A stretch of DNA of 14,248 nucleotides from assembly GCA_003452695.1 (NCBI GenBank), contig DMNP01000325.1:1-14248 (forward strand). The letters run 5' to 3'. This DNA comes from Eggerthellaceae bacterium (GTDB lineage Bacteria > Actinomycetota > Coriobacteriia > Coriobacteriales > Eggerthellaceae). The position numbers and the translations under genes are program-made. The notes below the pieces were generated by a model. The model did not search any database. It worked only from the letters and a program-made list of their open reading frames with translations, and was not told the DNA's origin. Of the stretch, positions 1 through 7,778 are shown in pieces (positions within the stretch are counted from its first letter, which is position 1; every line of letters starts with the position of its first letter).

Positions 1-135
1 TACAGCAACGAGATCGGCGAGCTCTACACGGGCGACACGGTCACCCCGTCGGGCTCCACGAGCGGGAAGTACTGGTGGGTGTACTCGCCCAAGCACGGCA
101 AGAGCGGTTACGTGAACAAAGATTACCTGGTGTAA
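1..135 (+). CDS. C-terminal end of a bacterial SH3 (SH3b) domain protein, partial
   Basis: Frame 1 is open from the first base and ends in TAA at 133-135, giving the last 44 residues of a protein that starts outside the window. The visible stretch has the alternation of a bacterial SH3b barrel: a GELYTGDTV strand-turn, a KYWWVYSP strand centred on paired Trp, and a final SGYVNKDYLV strand. SH3b domains at the C-terminus of exported proteins usually bind cell-wall peptide, and many sit on amidases or NlpC/P60 hydrolases. The catalytic part, if any, is not visible, so only the domain can be named. A terminator hairpin follows about 50 nt later, so this gene closes its transcription unit. Confidence 0.8.
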   Translation, partial: YSNEIGELYTGDTVTPSGSTSGKYWWVYSPKHGKSGYVNKDYLV

Positions 136-164
136 CTCCAGTGTGACATCCCGAAGCTTCCAAT

Positions 165-357
165 TCGGGTGAGGCGCAACCGAAAGGACGGGCGAGGGTT
201 TCCTCGCCCGTTTCGCATGGCTCAACAACACGAGGGATGTTGAGCCATTGGGATGTTGGCCCATTCTTGCAGGGGGTGATCCCGCGCCGCTCGGCGGCGG
301 GGGGTAATGAGTAAACGTCTCCATGTAGTTTACTCATCCGGTCATCGCCTCACCCGA
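165..357. repeat. Inverted-repeat-bounded hairpin cluster
   Basis: A perfect 12-bp inverted repeat, TCGGGTGAGGCG (165-176) and CGCCTCACCCGA (346-357), encloses about 170 bp. Inside lie the terminator at 188-213, an 11-bp perfect hairpin at 217-227/238-248 and a 10-bp perfect hairpin at 307-316/328-337. Two 16-bp units, 234-249 and 250-265, form a direct tandem repeat matching at 14 of 16 positions. The left arm 217-227 could pair with either unit. No open frame here looks like a gene. It may be a small non-coding RNA, a small mobile palindrome or chance nesting. Confidence 0.45.
188..213 (+). terminator. Rho-independent-type terminator after the SH3 gene
   Basis: A perfect 9-bp stem, CGGGCGAGG at 189-197 and CCTCGCCCG at 202-210, closes a 4-nt loop. 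A further A188-T211 pair and a short T run (211-213) follow. It sits 52 nt after the stop codon of the SH3 gene. The T tract is short, so termination may be only partial. Confidence 0.7.
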
Positions 358-608
358 GCATTCAATTGCTAACCCAATGGAGTAACGATTTCCCTAAACC
401 CACCGTGTGCTTGCTGAAAACGACGTGGGGCTGGCCGCAATTGTTGCGCAACAAATCGAGTCCTGCGTGGCTTAGGCTGGAAGCGGGGCCGGCGTGTGTG
501 GCGGCCCTGGGTGTCAAGCCCGGTGCGAGCGCCGCGCGCCCGCCGATTCACCCATTTGGGCTGCGCGGCGTCCGCATCAAATCGAGGCAAGTATGAGATA
601 ATGAGCGC
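358..608. other. Gene-free stretch with a 14-bp perfect palindrome
   Basis: No supported coding region. The only clear structure is the perfect 14-bp palindrome TTGTTGCGCAACAA at 441-454. Close variants occur at 7993-8006 and 12430-12443, also between genes. Together with the next 100 nt, this stretch forms the upstream region of the subtilase gene. Confidence 0.5.
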
Positions 609-710
609 GTCAAGCCAGTTGAATAGCCATGCACACCCGCATACGTTGGATATGGGGGCACCTGCATCATCCTGACGTATGCGCATGCGCATGGTCTCGA
701 TTGGCTTGAC
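609..710 (+). ncRNA. Long imperfect hairpin, candidate leader RNA or palindromic element
   Basis: Nested complementary segments line up on one axis: GTCAAGCCA (609-617) with TGGCTTGAC (702-710), CCATGC (627-632) with GCATGG (689-694), CGCATACGT (638-646) with ACGTATGCG (675-683), and GGAT (648-651) with ATCC near the tip. The descending arm also contains the perfect palindrome ATGCGCATGCGCAT (679-692). The structure ends about 110 nt before the favoured start of the subtilase gene, so it could be the folded 5' leader of that transcript. It matches no riboswitch class I recognise, and a mobile palindrome is an alternative. Confidence 0.4.
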
Positions 711-820
711 ACCCTGCGGGTGCCTCCTGTCTTTCCGTTGCGAGATAGGGGATGGCAATTTTGCTTGGCGGCCCCATGGTGGTGGCGATTTCGTTTGCTT
801 TGCGGAGGCGGGTGGTAATC

Positions 821-2857
821 ATGGCGAGACGATTCGGGGGAAGGTTTATTGAAAGCCCAGCGGCGTGTGCTAAGCCTGCGATGCTCGCGACAGCGTGGCA
901 TGCAGCCGCGATGTTTGTCGCAATACTGCTTGTTTCCGCGGCCCCGAGCGTAGCTGCTTATGCCGCGAACAGCGTTCAGCCGCTCGATCCGGACCTGGAG
1001 AAGCAGTATTACTTGTATGGTTCCGAGAAACATGGCGCGAATGTTATTGCTGCGTGGGAATTGCTGGCGAGCAAAGGCGTTTCTTCGGATGCGGTCGATG
1101 TGGCGGTCATGGACACCGGCGTCTACATGATGCGCTATGCCAATACCGATCCGGAATCGTATTACAGCAACCACGAGAATACGCTCGATCCCGACGCCTT
1201 TCACCAGGAATTCAATCCGCGAAACCTCGACACCACGCATGGCTCCGACTTTCTGCATCTGGTCGGCAAGGGAGTGTGGTACGGCTGGCGCCCCATAGCC
1301 AATATGGTTGACGACAGAGTGGGCGGAAATCCCGATGGCGACGACAGCGGACACGGCACGCACATTGCTGGCATCATCGCCGCGCAGGCGGTTACCGATC
1401 CCACGTCCGACGAGCTGCTCGTGGGCATCGCGGGCGTGTCGCCGTATGCGCGTATCATTCCGCTGAAGGTGCTCGACGCCAACGACGATGGCGAGATAGG
1501 CGATGTCGTCAAAGCCTACGATTATTTGATTAACTTGAAAAAGAGGGGAGAGCTGCCGAACCTGCACGTCGTGAACCTGAGCATGGCCGAAACGGATGAG
1601 CTCTACGTAGACGACGAGCCATGCGATGACGCCTCGTATCCCCAGGACGCGCAAGTGGTGGAGAACCTGGACGAGCTGGTCGCAGGAGCAGAACGGGAAC
1701 CCAGTGGCATCTCGGACGAAGAATGGAACGCGCAGTGGAAAGAGCTGCGCGAATGCATCAAGGCTGCTGCCGATGCCGGCGTCGTCACGGTGTGTGCAGC
1801 CGGCAACGACGGCAGTTCGGCCATAACGTATCCGGGCGATTTCGACGAGTGCATCAGCGTAACGGCGCTCGACGAAGACGGCGTCGATGCCGATTACTCG
1901 AACATCAACGGCTGCAAGGACATTTCCGCGCCGGGCACCGACATCTATTCTTCGTGGGCGGCGCAGGCCGATTCATATTCCTACCAATCGGGCACCTCGC
2001 AAGCGTGCGCCATCGTGTCGGGCGTGTTGTCGCTGCTCTGGGCCGCCGACCCCAATCTGACGGTCGAACATGCCCGCGAGGCCATCTGCAACACGGCGCG
2101 GCCGGTGGCAGGTGCCAGCGAGAGCAATGGCAGCTATGGTGCGATTGACGCCGAGGCCGCTGTGCAATACGTGCTGGCCGGCAATTGGCGGGGGCTGGAT
2201 GCAAATTCGCGCAACATGTCGTTCGAGGATGCCTTGAATGCGGCCGAGAGCGGCGACGATGCCAGCGCCGGCGACGATGGCGAAGGCGAAGATGGCGAGG
2301 GAGACGGAGATGGCGGAAAGAACGGCGGCAACGCCGCATCGCGCATATCGCTCGCCAAGGCAACGATAGTCCTCTCAAAGCGCTCGTTCGTCTACACCGG
2401 CAAGCCGCTGAAGCCCGCCGTAACGGTGAAGGTCGGCGGCAAGAAGCTGGCACAGGGCAGGGATTTCCGCATAGCCTACAAGTCGAACAAGAACCCCGGC
2501 AAGGCGCGGGTCGTGGTAGTGGGCCAGGGCGCGTATTCGGGCTCGAAAGCCACCACGTTCGTCATAAGGCTCGGCTCGACCAAGATAGTGAAGCGCATGT
2601 CCGCGAACCGCGCTATCGTCGTGAAATGGCAGCGCCAGAAGAAGGGCAAGGTGTCGTATCAGGTCCGCTATAGCCTGAAGAAGAACATGAAGGGCGCAAA
2701 GGTCCGCACCGCGAAGCCCAACGCGCGTACCACGCTGAAGATAGCCAAGCTGCAAAGCGGCAAACGCTACTACTTGCAAGTGCGCACTTGCAAGAAAATC
2801 GGCAAGGCCATGAAATGCTCCGCATGGTCCGCCCGCACAACCGCAAAGGCCCGGTGA
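821..2857 (+). CDS. Secreted S8 subtilisin-like serine protease with Ig-like and FN3-like C-terminal modules
   Basis: A 678-residue exported endopeptidase. I chose ATG 821 because GGAGG (804-808) precedes it by 12 nt and the product then starts with a normal signal peptide (hydrophobic core about 28-44, cleavage near AYA-ANS, residue 48). In-frame ATGs at 752 and 776 lack good ribosome sites. All peptidase S8 motifs are present: Asp98 in DTG, His178 in HGTHIAG, oxyanion Asn329 in AAGND and nucleophile Ser393 in SGTSQA. An acidic Asp/Glu/Gly linker (about 477-506) leads to an Ig-like module opening with YTGKPLKPAVTV (about 525-583) and an FN3-like module (about 585-672). This C-terminal half is strikingly Lys/Arg-rich. 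There is no LPXTG anchor. The likely role is cell-surface or extracellular proteolysis; the substrate is unknown. The BspA-like gene follows 23 nt downstream. Confidence 0.9.
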   Translation: MARRFGGRFIESPAACAKPAMLATAWHAAAMFVAILLVSAAPSVAAYAANSVQPLDPDLEKQYYLYGSEKHGANVIAAWELLASKGVSSDAVDVAVMDTGVYMMRYANTDPESYYSNHENTLDPDAFHQEFNPRNLDTTHGSDFLHLVGKGVWYGWRPIANMVDDRVGGNPDGDDSGHGTHIAGIIAAQAVTDPTSDELLVGIAGVSPYARIIPLKVLDANDDGEIGDVVKAYDYLINLKKRGELPNLHVVNLSMAETDELYVDDEPCDDASYPQDAQVVENLDELVAGAEREPSGISDEEWNAQWKELRECIKAAADAGVVTVCAAGNDGSSAITYPGDFDECISVTALDEDGVDADYSNINGCKDISAPGTDIYSSWAAQADSYSYQSGTSQACAIVSGVLSLLWAADPNLTVEHAREAICNTARPVAGASESNGSYGAIDAEAAVQYVLAGNWRGLDANSRNMSFEDALNAAESGDDASAGDDGEGEDGEGDGDGGKNGGNAASRISLAKATIVLSKRSFVYTGKPLKPAVTVKVGGKKLAQGRDFRIAYKSNKNPGKARVVVVGQGAYSGSKATTFVIRLGSTKIVKRMSANRAIVVKWQRQKKGKVSYQVRYSLKKNMKGAKVRTAKPNARTTLKIAKLQSGKRYYLQVRTCKKIGKAMKCSAWSARTTAKAR

Positions 2858-2880
2858 ATAACATGATGGGGAATCTAGTA

Positions 2881-5800
2881 ATGCAGTCAACGAGATTGCC
2901 TGAATCGCGCCGGGGTTGCGGATGGGCGTGGAGCAACTCGGTGCAATGTGCCAAGCTGCTCGAACCAGCGGTAGCTGCATTCGCACTTGCGATTGCAGCC
3001 ATAGTTTCCCTTGCGGTTGCGCCGCCCCTTGCCTTTGCCGAAGAAGGCCTTGTCGCGTCGGCAATGGGCGAAAAGGAAGTAATCGGCTACGCTTATATAA
3101 AAGATAGCGTGCTCGTAATTCAGCCAGATAAGCTTCAGGAATCGGAATCAGGCTATCAATACATCGGAGAAGTGCCCGCTGAAAGCAGCTGTCGGGAAGA
3201 TCTACCTTGGAACAGATCCAATTACTATGTCTCGCGGGTTGAAATTGGCAACGTATCGCCGATTAGCACTGCATATTGGTTCGATCGCAAAGCCACTGTC
3301 GCCGGTCAAGAACGTCAGATGTTTACTAATTTCAAGGTAGACATGAGCGCGATGGACGTGAGCCGATGGAAAGACGCGACCGACATGTTCTACGGGTCTT
3401 TTGCGTATAAGATAGTGTTTCCCACCGCATCTGCTGATAAGTTGTCCAAGATGCAGAACATGCTTCGCGAAACCTCGGGTCCATTTCAAAATTTCGACAA
3501 GTTCTTAGTTCCGAACGCTGTGGATGTACGAAACCTTTTCAGGGGGCATACTGATTTCGGTGGGCTTCTTTCGCTGGGTAATATCGGACAGAGCGGCAAG
3601 ATTACGTTCCTCGACGGCATGCTTTCAGATTGCGAAGTGGGCACGATAGACTTGACTGTCTTTACAGTCGCAAAGGATGCAGACACGACGGGTTTGCTGG
3701 AGGATTGCCTCTATGCTGAAACCTTGGTCGTGGGCGATTCCCTGGCCAGCAATCCTGGCCAGATAGTGCTTCCCTCTGAAACGCTCGTAAAGGAATACGT
3801 GGATTCGTACGGCACTTTGTATTCGGGCGACGGGCTGGAGTGGGTCCGCAAAGAAGATGGCAAAACGTTTCCAGCGGGAGCGTCATTGAGTCTTGCAGAT
3901 TCAAAGGGTACCTATACGCGCCAAACCGTCGGGTCGGGCACTTCATGGGTCCCTGGCAGCGAAAGCTCCGATGAAGGAGAAGACGATGTCCATGCGATGG
4001 TGCACGATGGACACATGGTTGTCTTCATGGGTGCTCCGGATGCTACGGAAATACCAGATGGTGCTCGAGTGTGGTATCGGAAGCAAAGCGGCTATGGATG
4101 GCTGCCAAGCCGTTTGAGCGGCGACAGGGCTTCTTGGGACAATTGCGCAGGCGAGGTGACCGAGGCAAGCTTTGCCCCGTCTGACGTTAAGCCGAGCAGC
4201 ACAGAAGGCTGGTTTCGGGGGTGTAGCAACTTGCAGCACGTCGACTTCAGCAACCTGGACGCATCGGAAGTCATGGATATCGAAAAGATGTTCCAGGGCT
4301 GTTCGTCCTTGAAGGCAATCGACCTCTCGGGCTTCAACGCCAAGCACATAACAACGATGTGGGAGGCATTTGCCGGCTGTTCGACACTTGAGGACTTGGA
4401 TCTGAGCGGTATAGGAACGAGCAACGGATGGAGTTCGGGCAGAAGTCCATTCAAGGGTTGCGATAACTTGCAAAAAGTTGTGGTGAGCGCCGATTTCAAT
4501 CCGCAGAACTCGGTATTTGCAGATGGCATGTGGCAAGCGAGCGACGGCTGCGTGTACCGGCCGGAAGCTCTGCCCTTTGGCCAAGCGGACACCTACACGA
4601 AGGTGTATGACAGCGCTGCGCTGTACTGGTGGCTGGATGGGGACGAGCTTGTCCTATCGGGCTCTTTCGAGGACGTGCGGAATAAGCAGCCTGGCAGCTA
4701 CAGCTACGTGGCGACAAGGGGCTACGGCAGCATCGAGGAAATTCCCTGGCACGACAAGAGGAGCGCCGTCTCGAAGGTTACGGTGAAAAACGCTCCCTCG
4801 GGCGTTGCCGTGGACGCATCGTACTGGTTTGCGGGCTTCACGCAATTGGAAGGTGCAGACGATGTGAAGCTAGACGGCCTGGCCATCAGACAAGCCGTCG
4901 ATTTGTTCCGCAACTGCACGTTGCTTCAATCGATAGACTTATCTGGCGTGGACCTTTCGGAGAAAGTACAATGGGTGCATGAAAACGGTGAGGTATCTTC
5001 GATAGATTATTCGGGACCATTCGATTATGGAGAGCAGTGGAAGCCCAACAAGGACTTCTCGGGTATGTTCGATGGGTGCCGGCGCCTAACGTCTGTGCGA
5101 TTGGCCGATGAGGACGGGTTGGCCGGCGAGAGCGATTGGTTCGTTGCCTCGTCAGTTGCGCGCATGTTTCGGGGTTGCACGGCCCTTCGCTCCATCGATC
5201 TTTCCGGACTTAAAACGGTGGAGATAACGGATTTCTCCGAGATGTTCCGCGAATGCCGCGCCTTGGAATTGCTGGACCTGTCCGGCTTCAACACGCGAAA
5301 AGCACGGTCCATGAGACGCATGTTGCACGGGTGCGCGGCGCTGCGCCAGGTGAAGCTGGGGGAGGAGTTCACCTTCTTCGGCAACACGACGATGCGCCTG
5401 CCGGGCTGCGAGTTCCCCGACGGCATCTGGCAGGGCGAGCGTCAGGCCACGACCGAAGCCATCCTGTCCGAGAGCTCCGATGGCCCAGGTGCCGATGGCT
5501 CTGCTGGCGGGATCGCCAGCGATGCGCCGAGTGATGCCGGTCTAACCGCCTACGCGTCCGATTCCATCCCCAGCTTCACGCCCGATACCTACACCCGCAT
5601 CGGCGATGCCACGGGCTACTCCATCGTCTCCCTATACGGCGCTGGCTCCGATAAGTACGGCCTGGAAGTGGAGGTAACGCAAGACGGCGAGGCCCTGCTC
5701 ACCTACGACCTGAGCACCTACGGCCGCGAGGAACTCGTCGTCGGCGCCGACGTGAAGGCCAGCGTGAGGACGGCCACTCATAGCGCGGGGCAAGTGAGTA

Positions 5801-6099
5801 GGGAATCGCTGAAAAGAATCGTTGGTGGCAAATCGGTGAGGGCGGTCGCCGTCGGGGCGAAAGTGCATTCCATCGCGGAAGAGGCCTTCGTCGACCTGAA
5901 GCAGTTGAAGACGCTCGTCATCAAAAGTAGGCGGTTGAACAAGGGCGTTAGAGTGTATGGGTGCATGTGCGGAACTCCGGAAAGCGTGGCGGTGACGACC
6001 GAGGGGTTGAATAAGAAAGTAGCGAAACAGACCCGCGTGGTCTTTCAAACCTGGGGAAGAAAAATAGTGGGTCCTCGTGGGTCGTACGGAGAGCCATAA
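2881..6099 (+). CDS. BspA/DUF285-type leucine-rich repeat surface protein
   Basis: A 1072-residue exported protein. ATG 2881 is favoured because GGGG (2868-2871) lies 9 nt upstream; the frame is open from 2788, and ATG 2863/2866 are alternatives. A late signal peptide (about 26-53) ends AFA-EEG. LRRs of the DUF285 type are clear at about 444-537 and 724-830, with repeats such as MFRGCTALRSIDLSGL. Three related modules (about 66-350, 370-573 and 580-905) share a strand-rich head, a W(F) turn and a closing G/DTYTR/K motif at 343-347, 570-573 and 902-905. A BspA-like tail follows with no sorting signal. Such proteins often act as adhesins, but function here is inference. The gene probably shares a transcript with the subtilase. 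Its first kilobase is AT-richer than its surroundings: 29 of 60 G+C at 3241-3300 against 48 of 60 at 9001-9060 by hand count, which may mark recent acquisition. Confidence 0.87.
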   Translation: MQSTRLPESRRGCGWAWSNSVQCAKLLEPAVAAFALAIAAIVSLAVAPPLAFAEEGLVASAMGEKEVIGYAYIKDSVLVIQPDKLQESESGYQYIGEVPAESSCREDLPWNRSNYYVSRVEIGNVSPISTAYWFDRKATVAGQERQMFTNFKVDMSAMDVSRWKDATDMFYGSFAYKIVFPTASADKLSKMQNMLRETSGPFQNFDKFLVPNAVDVRNLFRGHTDFGGLLSLGNIGQSGKITFLDGMLSDCEVGTIDLTVFTVAKDADTTGLLEDCLYAETLVVGDSLASNPGQIVLPSETLVKEYVDSYGTLYSGDGLEWVRKEDGKTFPAGASLSLADSKGTYTRQTVGSGTSWVPGSESSDEGEDDVHAMVHDGHMVVFMGAPDATEIPDGARVWYRKQSGYGWLPSRLSGDRASWDNCAGEVTEASFAPSDVKPSSTEGWFRGCSNLQHVDFSNLDASEVMDIEKMFQGCSSLKAIDLSGFNAKHITTMWEAFAGCSTLEDLDLSGIGTSNGWSSGRSPFKGCDNLQKVVVSADFNPQNSVFADGMWQASDGCVYRPEALPFGQADTYTKVYDSAALYWWLDGDELVLSGSFEDVRNKQPGSYSYVATRGYGSIEEIPWHDKRSAVSKVTVKNAPSGVAVDASYWFAGFTQLEGADDVKLDGLAIRQAVDLFRNCTLLQSIDLSGVDLSEKVQWVHENGEVSSIDYSGPFDYGEQWKPNKDFSGMFDGCRRLTSVRLADEDGLAGESDWFVASSVARMFRGCTALRSIDLSGLKTVEITDFSEMFRECRALELLDLSGFNTRKARSMRRMLHGCAALRQVKLGEEFTFFGNTTMRLPGCEFPDGIWQGERQATTEAILSESSDGPGADGSAGGIASDAPSDAGLTAYASDSIPSFTPDTYTRIGDATGYSIVSLYGAGSDKYGLEVEVTQDGEALLTYDLSTYGREELVVGADVKASVRTATHSAGQVSRESLKRIVGGKSVRAVAVGAKVHSIAEEAFVDLKQLKTLVIKSRRLNKGVRVYGCMCGTPESVAVTTEGLNKKVAKQTRVVFQTWGRKIVGPRGSYGEP

Positions 6100-6120
6100 T
6101 AGGGTTCTGTTATGCCCCTG
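6094..6120 (+). repeat. Hairpin overlapping the BspA stop codon, possible diverged member of the 103-bp array
   Basis: The sequence CCATAATAGGGTTCTGTTAT and the following GCC can form a hairpin with CATAA pairing to TTATG. Its TAATAG lies 104 nt before the TAATAG of the first clear array unit, close to the 103-nt spacing of the others. The TAA stop of the BspA-like gene is part of this TAATAG. Apart from the hairpin, the next 80 nt do not resemble the other units, so membership is tentative. Confidence 0.35.
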
Positions 6121-6196
6121 TGCGACAGCTCGCAGAGCGCTTGAACCGCGAGACCAGGCCCTTCAGTGCATAACCAGCGTATGCGGAATGAGAAGT

Positions 6197-6468
6197 GGCC
6201 TAATAGCACCCTATTTGGCCTCCCGGCATCCGATACAGTCGGCTACCGGTGATTGAACTGCGGAAACCTACCTCCGACATGTACATTCACGCTGGAAAGG
6301 GCCTAATAGTAGCCTATTTGGCCTCCCGGCATCCGATACAGCCGGCCGCCGACGCCCGACCTGCGGAAACCTGCCGCCGGCAAGTGCGTGTGCGTTGAAA
6401 GGGGCCTAATAGGGCCTCGTTATGCCGGCTATCGGCATCCGATCTGCGGAAACCTGCCGCTGGAAAAT
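6197..6468. repeat. Tandem ~103-bp intergenic repeats with a conserved hairpin
   Basis: Two full 103-bp units (6197-6299 and 6300-6402) and one shortened unit (6403-6468) each begin GGCCTAATAG. In the full units, GGCCTAATAG and CTATTTGGCC form a 4-nt-loop hairpin with one T-T mismatch. This is followed by an identical CTCCCGGCATCCGATACAG and later by CTGCGGAAACCT. The first 40 bp match except for the 3-nt hairpin loop region, while the middle and end diverge. The third unit lacks about 37 bp between GCATCCGAT and CTGCGGAAACC. No unit encodes a plausible peptide, and there are no unique spacers, so this is not a CRISPR array. Confidence 0.75.
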
Positions 6469-6661
6469 GCAGCCACGAGCTGGCCTGCATTCCCGAGGTC
6501 GACCACGAAGTCCGGCAGAGGCGTTAGATGCAGCTATGGCCAAAGGGCTTCTGGTGATAACGGGGAATTCCGGTTGGCTCCGGTAATTTGGCGTCCTAGT
6601 AGCAAACAGGAAGCATCTACGCTCGTTCGCGTAGGAGCAAAGCAACAGCGGAACGGTAGCG
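6469..6661. other. Gene-free stretch downstream of the nitroreductase gene
   Basis: I see no coding region or recognised RNA here. The only structure is a short hairpin of CTACGC and GCGTAG near 6618-6635. The stretch separates the 103-bp repeats from the presumed minus-strand terminator. Confidence 0.4.
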
Positions 6662-6707
6662 CAAGGAAAGGGGGCCTCGCGCAAGGTGGAGAAATCTCGC
6701 GCGAGGC
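6662..6707 (-). terminator. Probable terminator of the nitroreductase gene
   Basis: A perfect 9-bp inverted repeat, GCCTCGCGC (6674-6682) and GCGCGAGGC (6699-6707), lies about 45 nt past the stop codon on the minus strand. Read on that strand, the hairpin is followed by CCCCTTTCCTT, a mixed rather than pure T tract. The position fits a terminator, but the tail is imperfect. Confidence 0.5.
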
Positions 6708-6751
6708 AGAGAAGGCAACAGAACCGACCAGGACCAGAGAAAAGAGGCGCG

Positions 6752-7507
6752 CTAGCCGTGCAGTGCAAACGCGGCTCCGACGCCCCATTGCCATGAGCCG
6801 GGAACGCCGCATTCGTGGGCCACGATTTCGAAGTGGCATTTCGCAATGCCCAGGTCGGTGTATTCCATGCCGGTTTTCACGCGCGACAGCTCGGCGCGCA
6901 CCGGTCCGTCCACGTCGTCCTGCACGAAGACGACTGGCTGCTCGTTAATGGCGGAAGGCCCCTTCCAAACTGCGTCGATGCACGCCTGCACCCATTCGGG
7001 CGCGCGGGCCAACGGCACGGGGCCGCGATACAGGTCCTCGGGGTTCTTGGAACGCCCGCGGATGCTCGCGCGAATCGTGCGCTGTTTAAGCGGGATCTTC
7101 TCGGGTGCGAACCCGATGGGAACCACGTCGTGCAGCACTTCGCCGTCGCCGAGCTCGACGCGCACCGTGGCCTTGTCGTAGGTGCTTGCCACCCAGCATG
7201 TGGACAGACCGAGCGTTTCGGCCAGCAGCACGAGCTGCTCGCCGTAATAGCCCAGCTTCTCTTCTTCCAGCGGGTCCTTGCGCGCCACGAGCGCAGCGTA
7301 GCACGGCGGGTTGCCCGCGAACATCTTCGCGCTCATGTCGATGGCGGTGCCGTCCGCACGGGGGCCGTACAGCTGGAAGTGCAGTCCCGATTCGCCATTG
7401 ATGCGCTCGACCTCCTGCTCAAGGGCGTCAAATTGCCCTTGCTCGAGCGCCTGCCCGGTGAAGGCGCGGCATGAAATGCGCTTCTCGATTGCCTCGACGA
7501 TGTCCAT
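6752..7507 (-). CDS. Nitroreductase-family flavoprotein, TM1586-like (pseudo-duplicated fold)
   Basis: A 251-residue cytoplasmic FMN oxidoreductase. ATG at 7507 is chosen because AGGAG lies four nt upstream; the frame extends to 7624 but that stretch has no ribosome site. The N-terminus DIVEAIEKRISCRAF is the nitroreductase opening with the FMN-contacting Arg region. GYYGEQLVLLAETLGLSTCW (86-105) is the conserved core helix. The PSAINEQPVVFV motif, normally near the N-terminus of classical nitroreductases, is instead at about 184-195. That order matches the TM1586-type Pfam family as I know it. The substrate is unknown; such enzymes use NAD(P)H to reduce nitro compounds, quinones or similar. 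It is a single-gene unit with no obvious functional link to its neighbours. The last 18 residues (SWQWGVGAAFALHG and before) look less conserved. Confidence 0.85.
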   Translation of the reverse strand: MDIVEAIEKRISCRAFTGQALEQGQFDALEQEVERINGESGLHFQLYGPRADGTAIDMSAKMFAGNPPCYAALVARKDPLEEEKLGYYGEQLVLLAETLGLSTCWVASTYDKATVRVELGDGEVLHDVVPIGFAPEKIPLKQRTIRASIRGRSKNPEDLYRGPVPLARAPEWVQACIDAVWKGPSAINEQPVVFVQDDVDGPVRAELSRVKTGMEYTDLGIAKCHFEIVAHECGVPGSWQWGVGAAFALHG

Positions 7508-7691
7508 GATGCTCCTATCGTAGGTCGGTTTGGTAATGGATCGCATGATAGCGCATCTGACCAATGCGGCATAGCTGTTATGCGTAGCGGCCATGCTCGC
7601 GCGTGGCGGTTCGTTGCTGCCCATGGCCCGGCCAGGAGGCCCGTCCCGGGCATGGGGATTCGGGCTTGGCTTAGGCTCTACCTAAGGATAT
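7508..7691. other. Upstream region of the nitroreductase gene
   Basis: This gene-free stretch must hold the minus-strand promoter. I could not find a convincing -35/-10 pair at standard spacing; TATCAT on the minus strand near 7543-7548 is a weak -10 candidate. No repeat from the neighbouring cluster starts until 7692. Confidence 0.3.
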
Positions 7692-7701
7692 ATCAGGAAT
7701 T

Positions 7702-7778
7702 TGAATCCCCATTCTATGCATAAGTCCTGCAGTATCGTGCGTGAAAACCTGGGCTTATGCGTAGAAGGGGGATTCAAA
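7702..7778. mobile_element. MITE-like palindromic element A, copy 1
   Basis: A 77-bp element without coding capacity. Its arms run from TGAATCCCCATTCTATGCAT (7702-7721) inward and from GGGCTTATGCGTAGAAGG to the terminal GATTCA (7771-7776); they are complementary over 26 bp with three mismatches around a 23-24 nt centre. It is flanked by an exact 10-bp direct repeat, ATCAGGAATT at 7692-7701 and 7779-7788, as expected for a target-site duplication. Copy 2 at 8789-8864 differs at about ten positions. No transposase is in the window, so movement would need one in trans. Confidence 0.7.

Noticed and set aside
700..745. TTGACA at 705-710 region as a subtilase promoter
   Set aside because: The hexamer belongs to the closing arm of the 609-710 hairpin, and no -10-like hexamer lies 16-18 nt downstream.
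548..1654. Long minus-strand open frame of 368 codons opposite the subtilase gene
   Set aside because: It overlaps the clear S8 catalytic motifs on the other strand, has no recognisable domain or ribosome site, and is a GC-rich shadow frame.
6197..6468. 103-bp array as a possible CRISPR locus
   Set aside because: Units are directly adjacent with gradual divergence and no conserved repeat with unique spacers; no cas genes are present.
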